Source: Polaromonas sp. UBA5171
GTDB taxonomy: Bacteria; Pseudomonadota; Gammaproteobacteria; Burkholderiales; Burkholderiaceae_C
Reading direction: 5' to 3'
Length of the DNA stretch: 10,998 bases
NCBI GenBank assembly: GCA_002413395.1
Contig: DHWX01000049.1
Coordinates: 1-10,998 of the forward strand
A model generated the notes under the pieces. The model was given only the letters and a program-made list of their open reading frames with translations. It did no database searches and was not told the DNA's origin. The translations under genes were made by a program, and so were the position numbers. This document shows, one piece after another, positions 1 through 7,425 of the stretch (the stretch's first letter is position 1; each line of letters opens with the position of its first letter).

Positions 1-16
1 TTGGTAACTCATACAG

Positions 17-44
17 TTGAGAAACCGGTTTCTTTAGCTATAGG
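17..44 (+). promoter_or_regulatory. Probable sigma70 promoter of the ABC/sugar-acid operon
   Basis: A -35-like TTGAGA at 17-22 (5 of 6 to TTGACA) and a -10-like TATAGG at 39-44 are separated by 16 bases. The first LacI-type operator (19-34) overlies the -35 box and spacer, the arrangement expected for steric repression. Transcription would start near 50 and give a leader of about 140 bases before the first start codon at 191. The match is by eye; no transcript data are available. Confidence 0.55.
19..34. promoter_or_regulatory. LacI-family operator O1
   Basis: The 14-base core at 20-33, AGAAACCGGTTTCT, is a perfect palindrome with a central CpG. The 16-base version (GAGAAACC/GGTTTCTT) has one outer mismatch. 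It fits the AAnCGnTT core of GalR/LacI-family operators and closely resembles the reported PtxS site of Pseudomonas (TGAAACCGGTTTCA). It overlaps the predicted -35 region. The likely binding protein is the LacI-family regulator at 5451-6521. Confidence 0.75.
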
Positions 45-113
45 GTTTGTCGCAGTGTTGTTACTCCGAGGATTGCGGAAAATGGCAGTTCACGATGATT
101 CAATCGCAGTTGT

Positions 114-129
114 GAGTAACCGGTTTCTC
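114..129. promoter_or_regulatory. LacI-family operator O2
   Basis: A second copy of the operator, GAGTAACC/GGTTTCTC, is palindromic except for one position. Its right half shares AACCGGTTTCT with O1. The two centres (26.5 and 121.5) are 95 bases apart, about nine helical turns, so a tetramer could loop them on the same DNA face. O2 lies in the predicted leader, downstream of the promoter and upstream of the ribosome binding site at 177-181. Confidence 0.7.
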
Positions 130-190
130 GATTCAAGTCCAATCCAATAACGCCACAACCGCCAAGGCGAACATTCAGGAGACAAATTAT

Positions 191-451
191 ATGAACACCG
201 ACTTTCCCAGCGCCAAGGTCCAGCGCGGCCGTGGTTCTTTGTGGTCGCGCTGGACTTGGCTCGCGCTGGCGACCGACACGACTTCACTCGCACTGCTGGC
301 TGGCGCCGCGCCCGCCCAAGCCGCACCCAAAAAGACCTTGGTCATTGGCATGGACATCGGCGACGGAAGAAATTACGACTCGGCGCGTCAAGCAGATCTG
401 TCGCCACCGCTGACCCTTGGCGCAGTCTACGAGACGCTCGTACGGTGGTGA
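191..451 (+). pseudogene. ABC transporter family-5 solute-binding protein, N-terminal fragment
   Basis: This is the start of a periplasmic binding protein of an oligopeptide/dipeptide-type ABC importer (SBP_bac_5). A good ribosome binding site, AGGAG at 177-181, lies 9 bases before the ATG. The peptide has a basic N-terminus, a hydrophobic stretch and an Ala-rich signal-peptide end (AAPAQA/APKK, cleavage near residue 44). The mature start follows: KKTLVIGMDIGDGRNYDSAR, then SPPLTLGAVYETLV, typical of the first 40 mature residues of the family. After YETLVRW a TGA stops the frame at 449-451, whereas members normally run to about 500-540 residues. The following sequence is the end of an ATPase gene in another frame, so the rest of this gene and whatever lay between has been deleted. 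The 86-residue product cannot bind ligand. Confidence 0.85.
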
Positions 452-1774
452 AGTGGTAGAAGAAGGTGCCACCCACGAGCTGTTGGCACGACCACAGCAC
501 CCCTACACCCTGGCCCTGCTCAACGCGGCGCCTAACCTGGAAAGCACGCCCACGCTGGACAAGCATTTGCCTTCGATTGGCGGCATGCCGCCCGACATTT
601 TGAACATGCCAGCAGGTTGCCGCTTCGCCGATCGCTGCTCGTTTCGGCAAGCGCAATGCGACCAACATCCGGACCTGCTGCCACTGGGACAGGGGCGCTT
701 GAGTCGCTGCTGGGTCACGCAGCGCGGCGAATCGCTGAACCGACCGATACCAGCATCGGTCCAGGCGCGCCCAATTGCAGCAAGGCCCATCGCTGACGAG
801 CCGACAGTACCCCTGCTGGAGGCAGTGGGGCTGGTCAAGCACTTCGAAGTGCGAGGTGAGGATTTCTTTGGCCGGCGCCAGACCTTTCGCGCCGTCGATG
901 GTGTTGACCTGTGCATCCGTCGCGGCGAGATGGTTGGCCTGGTGGGTGAGTCGGGCTGTGGCAAGTCAACCGTGGCGCGCCTGCTCACCCGTATTCATAC
1001 GCCCACCGCGGGCACGATTCGCTTTGCAGGCGAGGACATTTCCCATGCCGACGCGCAGCAGATGCGGCCCTTGCGCCGGCGCATCCAGATGATCTTTCAG
1101 GATCCCTATGCATCCTTGAATCCAAGGATGACGGTGGCGCAAATCCTGCAGGAGTCGATCCTGTTTCACGGCTTGGCCAGCGATACGGCTCAAGCGAATC
1201 TTCAGGTTGCGTCCCTGTTGGACAAAGTCGGACTTTCGCTTAAGTCGCTTGGCAAGTACCCGCATGAATTCTCCGGCGGTCAGCGTCAGCGCATCGGCAT
1301 CGCACGCGCCTTGGCAGTTCGCCCGGAATTGATCATTGCCGACGAGCCGATCGCCGCGCTCGACGTTAACATCCAGGCCCAGATCCTGAACCTGTTGCTG
1401 GACTTGCAGCAGGAGATGGGATTGACCTGCTTGTTCATCGCGCATGACTTGGCTGTGGTGCGGCATATTTCCGACCGCATCCTGGTGATGTACCTGGGCG
1501 TTATTGTCGAGTCCGTCAACGCTTTCGAGTTGTTCCGTAAGCCGCTGCATCCTTACACCAAGTCGCTGATATCTGCCATCCCGGTGCATGACGGCACTCT
1601 GATCGCATCCGGCTCAAGGGTGAATTGGCCAGCGCCATGGCGCTGGCCAAGGGCTGCCGCTTCAGTTCGCGCTGCCCGAATGCCAAGCCAATCTGCAGCG
1701 ACCAAGTGCCGACGCTGCAGGAAATTCTACCCGGACGTCAGGCAGCCTGCCACTTTGCAATAGAGTTACTTTGA
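441..1774 (+). pseudogene. DppD-DppF-type fused ABC ATPase, truncated and frameshifted
   Basis: At 441-740 the frame reads the C-terminal tail of a DppD/OppD-type ATPase: YGGEVVEEGATHELL, HPYTLALL, then the oligopeptide_HPY Cys cluster CRFADRCSF...C. Its Walker motifs are absent. A linker leads to a complete second ATPase domain (about 810-1500): Walker A GESGCGKST, Q-loop QDPYASLNP, signature FSGGQRQR, Walker B ELIIADEPIAALD, H-loop IAHDL. The ancestor was therefore probably a single-chain two-domain ATPase that energised the importer whose binding protein begins at 191. The current frame ends with unrelated residues at 1763. Shifting frame near 1590-1605 restores a normal tail, GELASAMALAKGCRFSSRCP...ILPGRQAACHF, ending at TGA 1772-1774, so one base has been lost. 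No proper start remains (TTG 417 lies in the binding-protein sequence). The second domain might fold, but no functional importer is encoded here. Confidence 0.85.
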
Positions 1775-1776
1775 AC

Positions 1777-2796
1777 ATGGAAAAGACACCAATGGCCAAC
1801 TTATTGCTGTGCCACAGCGAAGAAGTTCGGCGTAACTACTTTCGCCCCGAAGCTGTGGCGCAACTGGGGCGACTGGGCCACCTGCGGATGAATGACAGCG
1901 GCCAGGAGTGGTCGCTGGACGCATTGATCGAGGCTGCGCGCGATTGCGAGGTGATCGTCGCATACCGCGAGACCCCGGCCGACGCCCGTTTATTCGAATC
2001 TCTGCCGGATCTCAAAGCCTATGTCCGATGTGCCGTGGATATCCGCAACATCGATCTGGCGGCGGCGAGCCGAGCTGGTGTTCTGGTGACGCATGTCAGC
2101 GGGGTTTTCGTCTCGAGTGTGGCTGAATGGACCATTGCGGCCATGATCGACCTGGGGCGAGACTTGTCCGGATCGATTGCCGCCTACCGCGCCGGCAGCG
2201 TTCCAGTGGCCTCAATGGGGGCCGAGTTGCGCGGCGCCACCTTGGGCGTCATCGGCTACGGTCGAATCAGCCGCTACCTATGTGATCTGGCACTGGCCTT
2301 TGGCATGCGCGTGCTGGTCTCCGATCCGTACGCCAGGGTGGAGCACGTCGGCGTACAGCAGCTGGACTTGCCCGAACTGCTGGCCGAGTCGGACTACGTG
2401 GTTTGCCTTGCCGTGGCCAATGCTCAGACCGAAAACCTGATGAACGCCGCCGCATTTTCACGCATGAAGCCCTCGGCCTTCTTCGTGAATCCTTCACGCG
2501 GAAACCTGGTGGATGAGGCGGCGCTGCTACAGGCGCTGAACTCGGGCACGCTGGCGGGCTGCGCGCTCGATGTCGGCAGGGCGCCGGACCAGATGCCCTC
2601 GCCCGCGCTGACATCCCATCCGCGAGTGATAGCCACGCCACATGTGGCTGGTCTGACGCCTGCACTGGATGCCCAATCGCTGGAAGCAATTGCGCAGACC
2701 GCACAGATTTTGATGGGGGAAATTCCGGTGGGCGCGCTGAATTCAGATTCGGCAACGCGCATGCATTCTTCCACCAAAGCGAAGACCTTGCCATGA
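1777..2796 (+). CDS. D-2-hydroxyacid dehydrogenase family protein
   Basis: This NAD(P)-dependent 2-hydroxyacid dehydrogenase-like protein (339 residues) is in the usual length range and cytoplasmic. The catalytic half is split around a Rossmann domain. The nucleotide motif is GVIGYGRIS (about 157-165), with Ser where the third Gly of GxGxxG is usual. The conserved acid of strand 2 is seen in VSDPY. Arg of NPSRGNLVDEAAL (about 241) and His of TPHVAG (about 289) match the catalytic Arg and His. The usual catalytic Glu in DVFExEP is not present; this stretch reads DVGRAPDQMPS. It may be a subfamily trait rather than damage, as the rest looks intact. Start choice is open: TTG 1771, ATG 1777 or ATG 1792; only 1792 has a weak purine-rich site (GGAAAAG). 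Its stop overlaps the next start (ATGA), which indicates translational coupling. It probably interconverts a 2-keto acid and a 2-hydroxy acid in the operon's pathway; the substrate is unknown. Confidence 0.85.
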   Translation: MEKTPMANLLLCHSEEVRRNYFRPEAVAQLGRLGHLRMNDSGQEWSLDALIEAARDCEVIVAYRETPADARLFESLPDLKAYVRCAVDIRNIDLAAASRAGVLVTHVSGVFVSSVAEWTIAAMIDLGRDLSGSIAAYRAGSVPVASMGAELRGATLGVIGYGRISRYLCDLALAFGMRVLVSDPYARVEHVGVQQLDLPELLAESDYVVCLAVANAQTENLMNAAAFSRMKPSAFFVNPSRGNLVDEAALLQALNSGTLAGCALDVGRAPDQMPSPALTSHPRVIATPHVAGLTPALDAQSLEAIAQTAQILMGEIPVGALNSDSATRMHSSTKAKTLP

Positions 2797-3665
2797 ATGC
2801 AATTGACTCAGCCGAAGAACTGCGCCAGCGCATGCCAATTGGCGCATGCGATTGTCACATGCATATTTATGACCAGCGCTTCCAGGCACGGCCCAATGTT
2901 GTGATGCGCGTGGGGCCTGTACCGATCTACCGCGAAGTTTGCAAGTCCTTGGGTATCGGGCGCATGGTGGTGGTGCAGCCGGTCGCGTATGGATTTGACA
3001 ATGCCCGTACGCTCGACGCCATGTCACAACTCGGCTGTGCTGCGCGGGGCATAGTGGTGATTGAGCCTGAAACATCCGCGCTGGAGCTGCAGCGGTTGCA
3101 TGCTTTGGGTTTGCGTGGCGTGCGCCACATGATGATCCTGCCAGGTGGACTGGGGTGGGATTCAATGGAGGCTATGGCGCACAGCGTGGGGCCGCTCGGC
3201 TGGAACCTCAATCTACAGTTTGACGGGCACCAATTGCCCGAGCGGTTGGACTTTCTGAAGACGCTTCCGGTTAACCTTGTGATTGACCACATCGGCTCCT
3301 TCCACGATGGTGTAAATCAGGAAGATGTCGCATTTCGCGCACTGCTGGCGTTGCTGGACACAGGGCGCGTGTGGATCAAACTGTCGGCGCCCTATTCCTA
3401 TCGCATGTCGCGCTCCGGCCCTCCTCATTTCGAAGACATTGGGCGCCTGGCGCGCTTGTTGATCGCGGCCTATCCTAAGCGTTGCCTGTGGGCAAGCAAC
3501 TGGCCGCATCCGACGGAAGCCATACCGCCCGACACCGCGGACATGCTGTCGCTTCTGGACCGGTGGCCTCCCGATGTGAAAGCCCGCACCCGCATTCTGG
3601 TAGATAAACCCTGCGCACTCTATGGCTTTGGCGAGACAGATATCTTGCCGTCCACGATTGCGTAG
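2793..3665 (+). CDS. LigI/COG3618-type amidohydrolase (lactonase or lactone isomerase-like)
   Basis: This 290-residue TIM-barrel protein belongs to the amidohydrolase-2 group, which contains 2-pyrone-4,6-dicarboxylate hydrolase (LigI), L-fucono/rhamnono-lactonases and galactarolactone isomerase. Visible motifs are the strand-1 HxH in CDCHMHIYD (His22, His24), RGVRHM (about 108-113), LVIDHIG (Asp165-His166), WIKLSAPY (about 194-201) and the strand-8 motif WASNWPHP (about 233-240). The strand-8 position that is Asp in LigI is Asn236 here. The start ATG overlaps the upstream stop as ATGA. Next to a sugar-acid dehydratase, the most likely role is opening or isomerising a sugar-acid lactone; a pyrone-type substrate is also possible. 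LigI-type members can work without a metal, so the loss of one acidic ligand does not rule out activity. Confidence 0.85.
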   Translation: MNAIDSAEELRQRMPIGACDCHMHIYDQRFQARPNVVMRVGPVPIYREVCKSLGIGRMVVVQPVAYGFDNARTLDAMSQLGCAARGIVVIEPETSALELQRLHALGLRGVRHMMILPGGLGWDSMEAMAHSVGPLGWNLNLQFDGHQLPERLDFLKTLPVNLVIDHIGSFHDGVNQEDVAFRALLALLDTGRVWIKLSAPYSYRMSRSGPPHFEDIGRLARLLIAAYPKRCLWASNWPHPTEAIPPDTADMLSLLDRWPPDVKARTRILVDKPCALYGFGETDILPSTIA

Positions 3666-3705
3666 CAAGCAGCCGCATCAAAACACTCACAAGACAGGAA
3701 ACATG

Positions 3706-5403
3706 ATGGATACTCCAAAAAAAGTCGGTCTCGCACGTGGCCTCACCAACTACGGTGATGCGGATTTTTCACTCTACCTTCGACGGACCTTCGCCAAAGC
3801 CGCCGGTTATTCGAACGAAATGGCGAGTCGCCCGGTGGTCGGCATTGCGCAATCCGCCAGTGGTTTCAACCCCTGCCATCGAAATTTCCCGGAGCTGGTG
3901 GACGCCATCAAGCGCGGCGTATTGGCCGCAGGTGGGCTGCCGTTGGACTTCCCTACAATTTCTCTGGGCGAGACATTTCTAAACCCTACCTCGATGAAGT
4001 TTCGCAACCTGATGTCGATGGATATTGAGGAAATGATCCGGGCTCAGCCAATGGACTCTGTGGTATTGCTGGGCGGCTGTGACAAGAGCGTTCCCGCGCA
4101 ACTGATGGGGGCTGCGTCTGCCGACATACCTGCGATTCAATTGGTCTGTGGCCCGATGCTGCCCATGCCTTACCAGGGCGAGCGTCTGGGCGCTTGCACC
4201 GATTGCAGGCGCTTCTGGGGCAAATTCCGGGCAGGTGAAATATCAAATGAAGCGATCAACGAAGTCGAAGGCAAACTTGCTGCCACCGCCGGGACTTGTG
4301 GCGTGATGGGAACCGCAAGCACGATGGCATCGATTGCAGAGGCGATTGGGATGTCACTGCCAGGAACGGCGGCCATTCCCGCAGTGCACTCCGACCGCCT
4401 GCGCGCTGCGGAAGCCAGCGGCCGGCGCGCGGTGGAGCTTGCGCTTAACCCCATCCTCCCAAGCCAGATCATCACTGAAAAGTCCGTTGAAAACGCCTTG
4501 CGCATCCTGCTGGCCATCGGCGGCTCCACCAATGCATTGATCCACCTGACCGCGATTGCCGGACGTCTGGGTATCAAAGTGTCACTTAAGCGCCTGAATG
4601 AGCTGTCGGACACCACGCCGGTTTTGGTGGACCTCAAACCCACTGGTCAGCACTACATGTCGGATTTGCATGCCGCCGGTGGACTGGGTGCGGTGTTGCG
4701 GGAGCTAGCGCCCCTTTTGCATCTGGATTGCATCACCGTCAGTGGTGAGACGCTCGGCGAACGCCTGACCGGTGAGGCTACGTGGGTGGACCGCGCCGTG
4801 GTACGAAGCTTTGACGACCCCATCAATGCGCAGGGCGGCTTGGCGTCGCTATTTGGTTCACTCGCACCGAACGGCGCCATCATCAAACGTTCAGCAGCGG
4901 ACCCCAAATTGTTTGAGCGCACGGGCAGAGCGGTGGTCTTCAGCTCGCTCGCTGATCTGGCAGAACGCATTGATTCACCCGATCTGGATGTGACTGCCGA
5001 CGACTTTATGGTTCTGCAGAACGCCGGGCCCCGCAGCGCCTCCGGCATGCCGGAGGCCGGCTACCTCCCCATCCCCCTGAAGCTCGCCAAAGCGGGTGTC
5101 AAGGACATGGTCCGCATTTCAGATGCGCGCATGAGCGGAACTGCCTATGGCACCATCGTGCTGCACGTCTCGCCAGAGGCTGCCATTGGTGGTCCGCTGA
5201 GTCTGGTCCGCAACGGCGACATGATCCGCATCTCGGTCAGCGAACGCAGGCTGGACCTTTTGGTGGACGAGTCCGACCTGGCCCAGCGCCGATTGGTCAC
5301 TCCCCCCTCTGCCGTAGTGCCAAAACGGGGATACGGTCGGTTGTATGCGCAAAGTACCTTGCAGGCTGAAGACGGCTGCGACTTTGACTTTCTCCGTGAG
5401 TAG
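3706..5403 (+). CDS. IlvD/Edd-family [2Fe-2S] sugar-acid dehydratase
   Basis: This dehydratase (565 residues) removes water from a sugar acid to give a 2-keto-3-deoxy acid. Three cluster cysteines are placed as in L-arabinonate dehydratase: Cys57 (NPC), Cys125 (GGCDKS) and Cys198 (AGTCGVMG). Lys127 matches the carboxylated, metal-binding Lys, and Ser477 in DARMSGTAYGT matches the catalytic Ser. The GACTDCRRFW segment (162-171) and DARMSGTAYGTIVLHVSPEA are typical of the pentonate/hexonate dehydratases, not of the amino-acid biosynthesis IlvD enzyme. Start: AGGAA at 3696-3700 lies 5 bases before ATG 3706. ATG 3703 is too close, and the open frame upstream to 3622 overlaps the previous gene. 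It sits 40 bases after the amidohydrolase gene, which could supply its acid substrate. The exact sugar acid cannot be read from sequence. Confidence 0.93.
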   Translation: MDTPKKVGLARGLTNYGDADFSLYLRRTFAKAAGYSNEMASRPVVGIAQSASGFNPCHRNFPELVDAIKRGVLAAGGLPLDFPTISLGETFLNPTSMKFRNLMSMDIEEMIRAQPMDSVVLLGGCDKSVPAQLMGAASADIPAIQLVCGPMLPMPYQGERLGACTDCRRFWGKFRAGEISNEAINEVEGKLAATAGTCGVMGTASTMASIAEAIGMSLPGTAAIPAVHSDRLRAAEASGRRAVELALNPILPSQIITEKSVENALRILLAIGGSTNALIHLTAIAGRLGIKVSLKRLNELSDTTPVLVDLKPTGQHYMSDLHAAGGLGAVLRELAPLLHLDCITVSGETLGERLTGEATWVDRAVVRSFDDPINAQGGLASLFGSLAPNGAIIKRSAADPKLFERTGRAVVFSSLADLAERIDSPDLDVTADDFMVLQNAGPRSASGMPEAGYLPIPLKLAKAGVKDMVRISDARMSGTAYGTIVLHVSPEAAIGGPLSLVRNGDMIRISVSERRLDLLVDESDLAQRRLVTPPSAVVPKRGYGRLYAQSTLQAEDGCDFDFLRE

Positions 5404-5450
5404 CCACATGTCCATGAAAAGTTTTGTCAATTATTGATGTTCGGGCCAAC

Positions 5451-6521
5451 ATGGAATCACCTGCCAAATCGAAAACGATATCGTTGACCAAGAGCCGCCA
5501 GCCGCGCCCCAAAGGCAGCGTGGCGACGGTGCGGGATGTCGCACGCGTGGCAGGTGTTTCAGTGGCGACCGTGTCGCGCGCGCTCAATGGGAAGTCCACC
5601 GTCGCACCGGAACTTCGTACGACTGTTGAGCGTGTCAGCGCCGAGCTGGGATATACCCCTCACGCAGCCGCACGGGCGCTTGCCACTCAGCGCTTCACGA
5701 CCATCGGCGCCATCGTGCCAACCTTGCAAGAGGCCAACTTTTCCCTGGGCATCAACGCCTTGCAGCACTGGTTGAACAAGGCCGGTTATACCCTACTGCT
5801 GGCCAGTTCCAACTACGACGCGCAGGAGGAATTGCGCCAGGTTCGGGCCCTCACCGCGCACGGCGTGGCGGGCATGCTGCTGGTGGGAGCACGCCATGCG
5901 CCCGAGGTTTACGAAATCCTGGCGGCCAAGAAGATCCCCTTCGTGAATACCTGGGTGCTTGACGAGTTGCACCCTTGCGTCGGCTTTGACAATTACGCCA
6001 TTGGCCAGACCTTGGCCAACTACTTGATGGACTTGGGCCACACGGAGTTTGGCGGGATCGCTCAGGAGTCTCCCCAGAGCGACCGCGCCGCCAAGCGCGT
6101 CGCCGGCATCAACGATGCGTTGCGCGCACGCGGTCTGCCGCTGCCGCAGCAGCGCTTCATTCAGCGCTCGCACACCATCGTCGACGGGCAATTGGCGTTT
6201 CAGGCTTTGATGGAGACAGGTCGCCGGCCCACTGCGGTGATCTGCGGGACCGACACACTGGCCTTTGGAGCCCTGGTCCAGGCAACGAGCATGGGTCTTC
6301 GCATTCCCACCGACGTTTCTGTCACCGGCATCAACGACGTCGAGTTCGCGGCCCACCTTTCACCACCGTTGACCACGATTCGCTTGCCCGCAGACGAAGT
6401 GGGCCAGCGCGCCGCCGAATACCTGTTGGGCTGCATTCAAGGCCAGGCTGTTGTCAGCGCCACGCGCATCCCTTTCAGCGTCATTGTCAGGGGCAGCACG
6501 GCGCGAGCGCCGAGTCGGTGA
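5451..6521 (+). CDS. LacI-family transcriptional repressor
   Basis: This regulator (356 residues from ATG 5451) has an N-terminal helix-turn-helix (about 25-48: ATVRDVARVAGVSVATVSRAL), a hinge helix HAAARALATQ (71-80) with the conserved minor-groove Leu77, and a periplasmic-binding-type effector domain (about 83-345). Effector-domain signatures are GFDNYAIGQ, ICGTDTLAFGAL and VTGINDVEFAAHLSPPLTTIRLP. The recognition helix Val38-Ala39 pair is the one seen in GalR, which binds AAnCGnTT. That core is present in both operators at 19-34 and 114-129, so this protein probably controls the whole operon and, lying inside it, its own level. No strong ribosome binding site is visible before ATG 5451 or the alternative TTG 5424, which would add 9 residues. 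The gene begins 47 bases after the dehydratase stop. The inducer is unknown but is likely a pathway acid, lactone or keto acid. Confidence 0.93.
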   Translation: MESPAKSKTISLTKSRQPRPKGSVATVRDVARVAGVSVATVSRALNGKSTVAPELRTTVERVSAELGYTPHAAARALATQRFTTIGAIVPTLQEANFSLGINALQHWLNKAGYTLLLASSNYDAQEELRQVRALTAHGVAGMLLVGARHAPEVYEILAAKKIPFVNTWVLDELHPCVGFDNYAIGQTLANYLMDLGHTEFGGIAQESPQSDRAAKRVAGINDALRARGLPLPQQRFIQRSHTIVDGQLAFQALMETGRRPTAVICGTDTLAFGALVQATSMGLRIPTDVSVTGINDVEFAAHLSPPLTTIRLPADEVGQRAAEYLLGCIQGQAVVSATRIPFSVIVRGSTARAPSR

Positions 6522-6527
6522 ATTCCC

Positions 6528-6554
6528 GGGCTGCGACCTGCATGGGCGCAGCCT
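6528..6554 (+). other. Short intercistronic stem-loop
   Basis: GGCTGCG at 6529-6535 and CGCAGCC at 6547-6553 are exact inverted repeats around an 11-base loop, just after the repressor stop codon. A T run (6570-6574) lies 16 bases further on, too far for a standard intrinsic terminator. It may affect mRNA stability between the regulator and the SDR gene. It may also be chance in GC-rich DNA. Confidence 0.25.
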
Positions 6555-6598
6555 CTCGTAGACGAAGACTTTTTAACCAACCAAGGAACGACAGCAAC

Positions 6599-7384
6599 AT
6601 GGATCTCGGAATCAACAAAAAAACAGCTCTGGTGCTTGGCGCCGGTGGTGGCCTGGGCTCTGCCATTGCCCGCACGCTGGCCAAGGAGGGCGCGCGGGTT
6701 GCACTGGCTGACATCAAGCAAGAGGCCATGGCACCGGTGCTGGCCGAAATTGAAGCGGCCGGCGGCCAGGCCATTGCGCTGGTGTGGGATCTGGGCGATC
6801 TGTCCGTGATCGACGCAAATATTGCCCGTATCGAGGCTGAACTCGGTCCGGTTGACATCCTCATCAACAACACCGGCGGTCCCCCGCCCACGCCGGTCAG
6901 CGGGCAGGCTCCCGACCAATGGATCAAGCATTTCCAGAGCATGGTGCTGTCGGTGATAGCGATCACCGACCGGGTACTTCCGGGCATGCGTGCGCGCAAG
7001 TTCGGCCGTGTCATCACGAGCACTTCGTCCGGCGTGATCGCGCCAATTGCCAACCTCGGCTTGTCCAATGCACTGCGCTTGTCTTTGGTGGGTTGGTCCA
7101 AGACCCTGGCACGCGAAGTCGGCCGCGACGGTGTCACCACCAATATCGTTTTGCCGGGCCGCGTGGCCACTGACCGCATCAAGTTTCTTGATGAGCAAAA
7201 GGCGGTGAGAGAAAAGCGGCCGCTGGCAGATGTGCAGGCGGAGAGCGCAGACAGCATCCCATTGGGTCGCTACGGAGAGCCGCAGGAATACGCCGATACA
7301 GTGTGCTTTCTGGCCAGCGAGCGCGCTTCCTATTTGACTGGGTCGGTCATCCGCGTTGACGGTGGCCTGATAGCCAGCATTTGA
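6599..7384 (+). CDS. Atypical short-chain dehydrogenase/reductase lacking the Tyr-Lys pair
   Basis: This Rossmann-fold protein of the SDR superfamily (261 residues) has the usual classical-SDR length. The nucleotide loop is LGAGGGLGSA (13-22), and Asp64 of WDLGD matches the adenine-contacting acid. NNTGG (90-94) replaces NNAG, and STSSG (141-145) contains the catalytic Ser. The Tyr-x-x-x-Lys site reads LSNAL (155-159), so both catalytic residues are Leu. The C-terminal LTGSVIRVDGGL is normal. A described group of beta-ketoacyl-reductase-like SDRs also departs from the standard tetrad, so this looks like a subfamily trait, not decay. It may bind NAD(P) and use other chemistry, or have a non-redox role. 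Start: AAGGAA at 6583-6588 lies 10 bases before ATG 6599, and sequence upstream of this in the open frame looks non-coding. The RraA-like gene follows after 41 bases, probably in the same transcript. Confidence 0.88.
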   Translation: MDLGINKKTALVLGAGGGLGSAIARTLAKEGARVALADIKQEAMAPVLAEIEAAGGQAIALVWDLGDLSVIDANIARIEAELGPVDILINNTGGPPPTPVSGQAPDQWIKHFQSMVLSVIAITDRVLPGMRARKFGRVITSTSSGVIAPIANLGLSNALRLSLVGWSKTLAREVGRDGVTTNIVLPGRVATDRIKFLDEQKAVREKRPLADVQAESADSIPLGRYGEPQEYADTVCFLASERASYLTGSVIRVDGGLIASI

Positions 7385-7425
7385 ATACGACACCCTACCT
7401 TTCAACCAACTCCAGGAGATTTCAA

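Noticed and set aside
231..459. Alternative short frames at 231-413 and 241-459
   Set aside because: They overlap the binding-protein start in other frames, and only the 191 frame has a ribosome binding site, a signal peptide and family motifs.
3622..3705. Longer N-terminus for the dehydratase starting at 3622
   Set aside because: It would overlap the amidohydrolase gene by 44 bases with no ribosome binding site. AGGAA at 3696 points to ATG 3706, and the resulting cysteine numbering fits the family.
3706..5403. Reading the dehydratase as the amino-acid biosynthesis enzyme IlvD or as phosphogluconate dehydratase Edd
   Set aside because: The GACTDCRRFW and MSGTAYGT segments and the neighbours fit sugar-acid dehydratases of the arabinonate group.
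5408..5437. Nine-residue frame before the LacI gene as a leader peptide gene
   Set aside because: It has no ribosome binding site of its own and no attenuator-like structure. It may be chance; mentioned only as a possible coupling element.
6518..6598. Longer SDR start at 6518
   Set aside because: It would begin inside the LacI stop region and add a basic stretch unlike SDR N-termini. ATG 6599 has an AAGGAA site and starts at the normal SDR position.
7381..7425. Longer RraA-like start at 7381
   Set aside because: AGGAG at 7414-7418 clearly serves ATG 7426.
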